DNA of 8,804 bases from an uncultured Fibrobacter sp. GTDB taxonomy: Bacteria; Fibrobacterota; Fibrobacteria; Fibrobacterales; Fibrobacteraceae. The translations under genes and the position numbers were made by a program. The DNA lies in NCBI GenBank assembly GCA_934691725.1, contig CAKUTF010000063.1:1-8804 (forward strand), in the 5' to 3' direction. Below are positions 6,341-8,804 of the stretch, in pieces; the first letter of the stretch is position 1; each line of letters opens with the position of its first letter. The notes beneath the pieces are model-generated. The model was not told the origin of the DNA. It saw only the letters and a program-made list of their open reading frames with translations, and searched no databases.

Positions 6341-6417
6341 GGTAAAAAATTTTCGGGTCAATTTCTCCCGAAATGCCCTTGCCGGGATTTTTTACCCCGA
6401 AAATGTTTTTATCCCGG
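6341..6417 (+). promoter_or_regulatory. Overlapping, mutually exclusive inverted repeats in the leader
   Basis: GGTAAAAAAT (6341-6350) is a perfect inverted match to ATTTTTTACC (6387-6396). It encloses a smaller 7-bp stem, TTTCGGG (6351-6357) with CCCGAAA (6367-6373). CCGGGAT (6382-6388) can instead pair with ATCCCGG (6411-6417), which shares bases with the outer stem, so the two folds exclude each other. A run of six T (6388-6393) falls in the switching region. This could be a conditional RNA leader, an operator, or chance in AT-rich DNA. The repeats are seen; any function is inferred. Confidence 0.35.
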
Positions 6418-6467
6418 TTACTTTAAAATTCATCTTTTTGTTGCGGATGGATATTTTTGGGAAAAAA

Positions 6468-6473
6468 AAGGAG
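6468..6473 (+). promoter_or_regulatory. Ribosome binding site that sets the lipoprotein start
   Basis: AAGGAG lies 6 nt before the ATG at 6480 and follows a run of eight A. It is the strongest Shine-Dalgarno in the window. It fixes the start directly before a clear lipoprotein signal peptide, ruling against the open frame's earlier ATG at 6306. Confidence 0.85.
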
Positions 6474-6479
6474 ACTGAT

Positions 6480-8654
6480 ATGATAAGGTCATTTCCATTT
6501 GCCTTTGCCGCGTTAATGTCGCTTTCCGTTCTTTCGCTTTTTGGATGCGGAAACGATTCATCGAGCGCTGCCTCGGGAGAAAGCGAAAATGTCTGCGGCG
6601 GTTACACCGCCTACGATGACGGTCTGGGAAATACGCATTGCATGGATGCGATGGGGGCTGTCGTCTATATTGTCCTTGCGGACGGAAGTATCGTCTATGC
6701 TTCTTCTGGAACGTCTTCGGCGGCTTCCGATACGGTTTCTTTCGGCAGCTCCTCTTCGACGGCGGATGTTTCTGTATGCGGGGAGAGTTCCGCTCCGGTT
6801 TCTGTCGTCGGAAACTTCTACTTCTACAGCGATGCGAACGGTTCCTATTACTATGACGTTTCGGATGCGAGCTGTGCAAAAAATTACCTGAACGCCGCTT
6901 CGTCGAGTTCTGTTGCGGAGTCGAGCAGTTCCCCGAATACGGTCGTCGTCAGCTCCTCTTCGGTTGTGTCGAACGGCAACGATCCGACGATTATCTTTGA
7001 CGGGGCGAATCTTTCGATCGGAAATGACAACCTGTGCATCGATACGTCGGGGACGCTTGTCTGGATTCGCTGTGCGGGGAATTACAACCTGATGGGTTCT
7101 TCGGAGAACTTTGAAATCGTCGTCGCGGCGGATACTTCGGCGAAAGTCTATCTGTATCTCGACGGCTTGAACCTGAAAAGCCCGAACGATGCGGCCATCT
7201 ACGTGCAAAGCGCGAACAAGGTCTTCCTGATGCTCACCGACGGCTCGGAAAACTTCCTCGAAGACGCTTCGACGAGAACGATTGTCTGGAATTACACGGA
7301 CGCGGACGGCGAAGCAAAATCGGATACGGCGGGAGGCGTCGTCTATTCGAAAAAGGATGTGACCGTCAAGGGAAGCGGAAGCCTGGCAGTGACAAGCGCC
7401 TGTGCGGATACGAGCGTCTGCGGAAACGGCATCCACACGACGAAGGACTTGAAAATCAAGGGTTCTCCGGCGATTACGGTTTCGGCGAAAAAAAATGCAG
7501 TCAAGGGAAAGCGTTCCGTGGAAATCGAAGGCGGTTCGTTTGCGCTTACGTCGAGCTACGGCGACGGCATCAAGTCCGACGAGGAAGATGCGGATAAACT
7601 TGCGCAGGGGAAAGGCTTTGTCAAGATTCTAGGCGGGACGTTTGTCATTACCGCGGCGGATGACGGCATCCAGGCTTCGAACTACGTGCTTATCGCGGAC
7701 TCTCTCGGGACGCCGAATTTTACGATTACCGCAGGCAGCGGCGTAGCGAATACGGCTTCTTCGGATAACGGCGGCGGAATGAGGCCCGGTCAAGGAGGCG
7801 GCTGGGGATGGTCCTCTTCGAGTTCGTCGGATGAACAGAGCGTGAAAGGCATCAAGGCGGATTCTTCGGTGAACATCTATGCGGGAAACTTTACCATCAA
7901 GGCCGAAGGCGATGCGGTCCATTCGAACCATGTCGTAAACATCGAAGGCGGGTATTTCGAAGTCTCCGGCCGGAACGGCATCCACGCGGACGATACCATC
8001 AACGTGAATAACGGAACATTCCTCGTAACCTATTGCTACGAAGGATTCGAAGGCTACGTCATCAACCTGAACGGCGGATTGACAAGCGTCTATGCGACGG
8101 ACGATGGCTGGAACGCTTCGTCGGGAAACGAGTCGGTGGGTTATCTCTATGTAAACGGCGGAACGCATGTGGTGTATGCGGCTGGCGACGGATTGGATTC
8201 CAACGGGGATTTCTACATGAACGGAGGCGTCGTTTTCGTGCAGCAGTCCAACGACGGCGGAAACGGAATCCTCGATATTGGCGACGGGAATTACAAGCTG
8301 GTCTATCAGGGCGGAATCCTTGTCGGTGTCGGATCGTCGGACATGTCCATCGGAAACCAGATCCAGGGAACATATTCCGGCTACGTTTCCCTCGGGGCGA
8401 GCGCTGGCGACCTTGTGACGGTTGCCGATGCGAGCGGAAATGTCGCTGCGGCCTTCAAGCTTTCGTCAAAATCGGCGGCAAGCGCGGGCCTTTTCATGGT
8501 GCCGAACAGTTCGAACTATTCGTTCTATGTCGGCGGGACGTTTAGCGGGTCGCTTACGGAAGATGCGGGCGCTACGGGAATCTCTTATGCGACAAGCGGA
8601 CAGGTGAACGGCGGAACGAAGAAGACCGGTTCGAGTTCGGGAGGACGCTGGTAA
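6480..8654 (+). CDS. Surface lipoprotein with Cthe_2159-type (DUF4353) carbohydrate-binding beta-helix
   Basis: A 724-residue lipoprotein. The signal peptide (residues 1-22) ends in the lipobox L20-F-G-C23. Residues 38-132 hold two short Cys-bounded modules (C39/C54 and C100/C132). They are followed by serine-run linkers at 141-164 of the type common in Fibrobacter secreted proteins. From about 170 to 610 lies a right-handed beta-helix. A turn motif like G-D-G-I-x-S recurs at about 315, 339, 361, 394, 456, 477, 498, 520, 541 and 569, mostly 21-24 residues apart. A Gly/Ser/Trp-rich loop (about 426-450) interrupts the helix, and a beta-rich tail follows. The pattern matches the Cthe_2159/DUF4353 family; the Clostridium thermocellum member is reported to bind cellulose and polygalacturonate with calcium. 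Binding of plant cell-wall acidic glycans at the cell surface is inferred. No catalytic residues are recognised. It appears to be transcribed alone. Confidence 0.88.
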   Translation: MIRSFPFAFAALMSLSVLSLFGCGNDSSSAASGESENVCGGYTAYDDGLGNTHCMDAMGAVVYIVLADGSIVYASSGTSSAASDTVSFGSSSSTADVSVCGESSAPVSVVGNFYFYSDANGSYYYDVSDASCAKNYLNAASSSSVAESSSSPNTVVVSSSSVVSNGNDPTIIFDGANLSIGNDNLCIDTSGTLVWIRCAGNYNLMGSSENFEIVVAADTSAKVYLYLDGLNLKSPNDAAIYVQSANKVFLMLTDGSENFLEDASTRTIVWNYTDADGEAKSDTAGGVVYSKKDVTVKGSGSLAVTSACADTSVCGNGIHTTKDLKIKGSPAITVSAKKNAVKGKRSVEIEGGSFALTSSYGDGIKSDEEDADKLAQGKGFVKILGGTFVITAADDGIQASNYVLIADSLGTPNFTITAGSGVANTASSDNGGGMRPGQGGGWGWSSSSSSDEQSVKGIKADSSVNIYAGNFTIKAEGDAVHSNHVVNIEGGYFEVSGRNGIHADDTINVNNGTFLVTYCYEGFEGYVINLNGGLTSVYATDDGWNASSGNESVGYLYVNGGTHVVYAAGDGLDSNGDFYMNGGVVFVQQSNDGGNGILDIGDGNYKLVYQGGILVGVGSSDMSIGNQIQGTYSGYVSLGASAGDLVTVADASGNVAAAFKLSSKSAASAGLFMVPNSSNYSFYVGGTFSGSLTEDAGATGISYATSGQVNGGTKKTGSSSGGRW

Positions 8655-8679
8655 AAAATTAAGAGAATGCCTTTATAAG

Positions 8680-8784
8680 GGTCCGCGGACGTCTATGTTT
8701 AGGGATTAGGGACTAGGGAACAGGGATTAGTCCGCAGACGTCTAAGGCAATTAGCAATGAGAAATGAGTCTGCGAACGTTAAAC
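8680..8784 (+). repeat. Heptad-periodic intergenic repeat array (right array)
   Basis: Beginning 25 nt after the lipoprotein stop, the plus strand divides into 15 consecutive heptads without a register break. Punctuation GGTCCGC-GGACGTC at 8680-8693 and AGTCCGC-AGACGTC at 8729-8742 is exactly 49 nt apart, as in the left array. Between them, 8701-8728 is four AGGGATT-like units; after them come AATGAGA-like units. A third diverged punctuation copy (AGTCTGCGAACGTTAA) starts at 8767 but is 3 nt out of phase with 8729. The same unit families occur in the left arrays on the opposite strand. No clear intrinsic terminator for the upstream gene is seen here. Confidence 0.85.
8702..8725 (+). other. 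Potential G-quadruplex, (G3N4)3G3
   Basis: GGG tracts at 8702-8704, 8709-8711, 8716-8718 and 8723-8725 are separated by exactly 4 nt each, so they fit the canonical intramolecular G-quadruplex pattern on the plus strand. The motif lies about 50 nt downstream of the lipoprotein stop and on the coding strand, so it would also occur in any read-through RNA. Folding is not shown by sequence alone. Confidence 0.6.
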
Positions 8785-8804
8785 TTCCGAGATTCAAGAA
8801 CATC

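Larger units (their letters stand above)
6274..6479. other. Divergent intergenic region / leader of the beta-helix lipoprotein gene
   Basis: This is 206 nt of AT-rich DNA between the divergent glycosyltransferase and lipoprotein genes, so promoters for both should lie here. I could not place a convincing -35/-10 pair on either strand. It has several T- and A-runs and overlapping inverted repeats (6341-6417). A plus-strand frame in phase with the lipoprotein stays open back to an ATG at 6306, but that segment looks noncoding. Confidence 0.55.

Noticed and set aside
6306..6479. N-terminal extension of the beta-helix lipoprotein from an upstream ATG
   Set aside because: The ATG at 6480 has AAGGAG at ideal spacing and begins a proper lipoprotein signal peptide. 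The extension would bury that signal and lies over AT-rich inverted repeats.
6558..7436. A 292-codon minus-strand open frame inside the beta-helix gene
   Set aside because: Its product is Arg/Ile/Val-repetitive, as expected from reading the complement of GC-biased repeat coding, and it has no supporting start signal or family.
8671..8690. Intrinsic terminator after the lipoprotein gene
   Set aside because: CCTTTATAAGG and GTCCGCGGAC are short palindromes but have a small stem or no loop, and no T-run follows. The second is part of the repeat punctuation.

Overview
This window carries six protein genes bounded on both sides by unusual short-period intergenic repeats. I think it is chromosomal DNA from a Fibrobacter-like (Fibrobacterota) bacterium. 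The grounds are the serine-run linkers in a secreted lipoprotein with a polysaccharide-binding beta-helix, a small lipoprotein, a moderate GC content with one AT-richer gene, and repeat-laden intergenic DNA. This is an inference from style; no rRNA or other phylogenetic marker is present.

Layout: (1) 1-616 has no gene. It holds two arrays of 7-nt-periodic degenerate repeats (70-301 and 474-568) around a cluster of GGGAATGACA motifs with a perfect hairpin (351-470). (2) 617-2657, plus strand, is a tightly packed trio: a secreted small protein of unknown function, a DnaQ-like 3'-5' exonuclease fused to a degenerate GIY-YIG domain, and a small AT-richer lipoprotein. The genes overlap by 1 and 4 nt, so they are probably one translationally coupled operon. 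(3) A hairpin at 2645-2668 lies where this operon meets the converging one and looks like a shared terminator; the upstream gene's stop codon sits in its loop. (4) 6273 down to 2672, minus strand, is a two-gene operon: a membrane-anchored family 2 glycosyltransferase, then DNA topoisomerase III (topB), with 2 nt between them if the start with a Shine-Dalgarno is used. (5) 6274-6479 is a divergent intergenic region with mutually exclusive inverted repeats, acting as leader for the last gene. (6) 6480-8654 encodes a 724-residue lipoprotein with a right-handed beta-helix of the Cthe_2159 (DUF4353) type. (7) 8655-8804 carries a second heptad-repeat array, on the opposite strand from the left one.

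The genes do not form one pathway. The exonuclease fusion and topoisomerase III are DNA-processing enzymes, while the glycosyltransferase and beta-helix lipoprotein belong to the cell envelope. The most unusual content is the repeat DNA. It keeps a 7-nt register over more than 100 bp, and a 49-nt composite period (three near-constant heptads plus four variable ones) occurs at both ends of the window on opposite strands. In each place the GGG-rich version has the form (G3N4)3G3, a canonical potential G-quadruplex. I can describe this architecture but cannot assign it a function.
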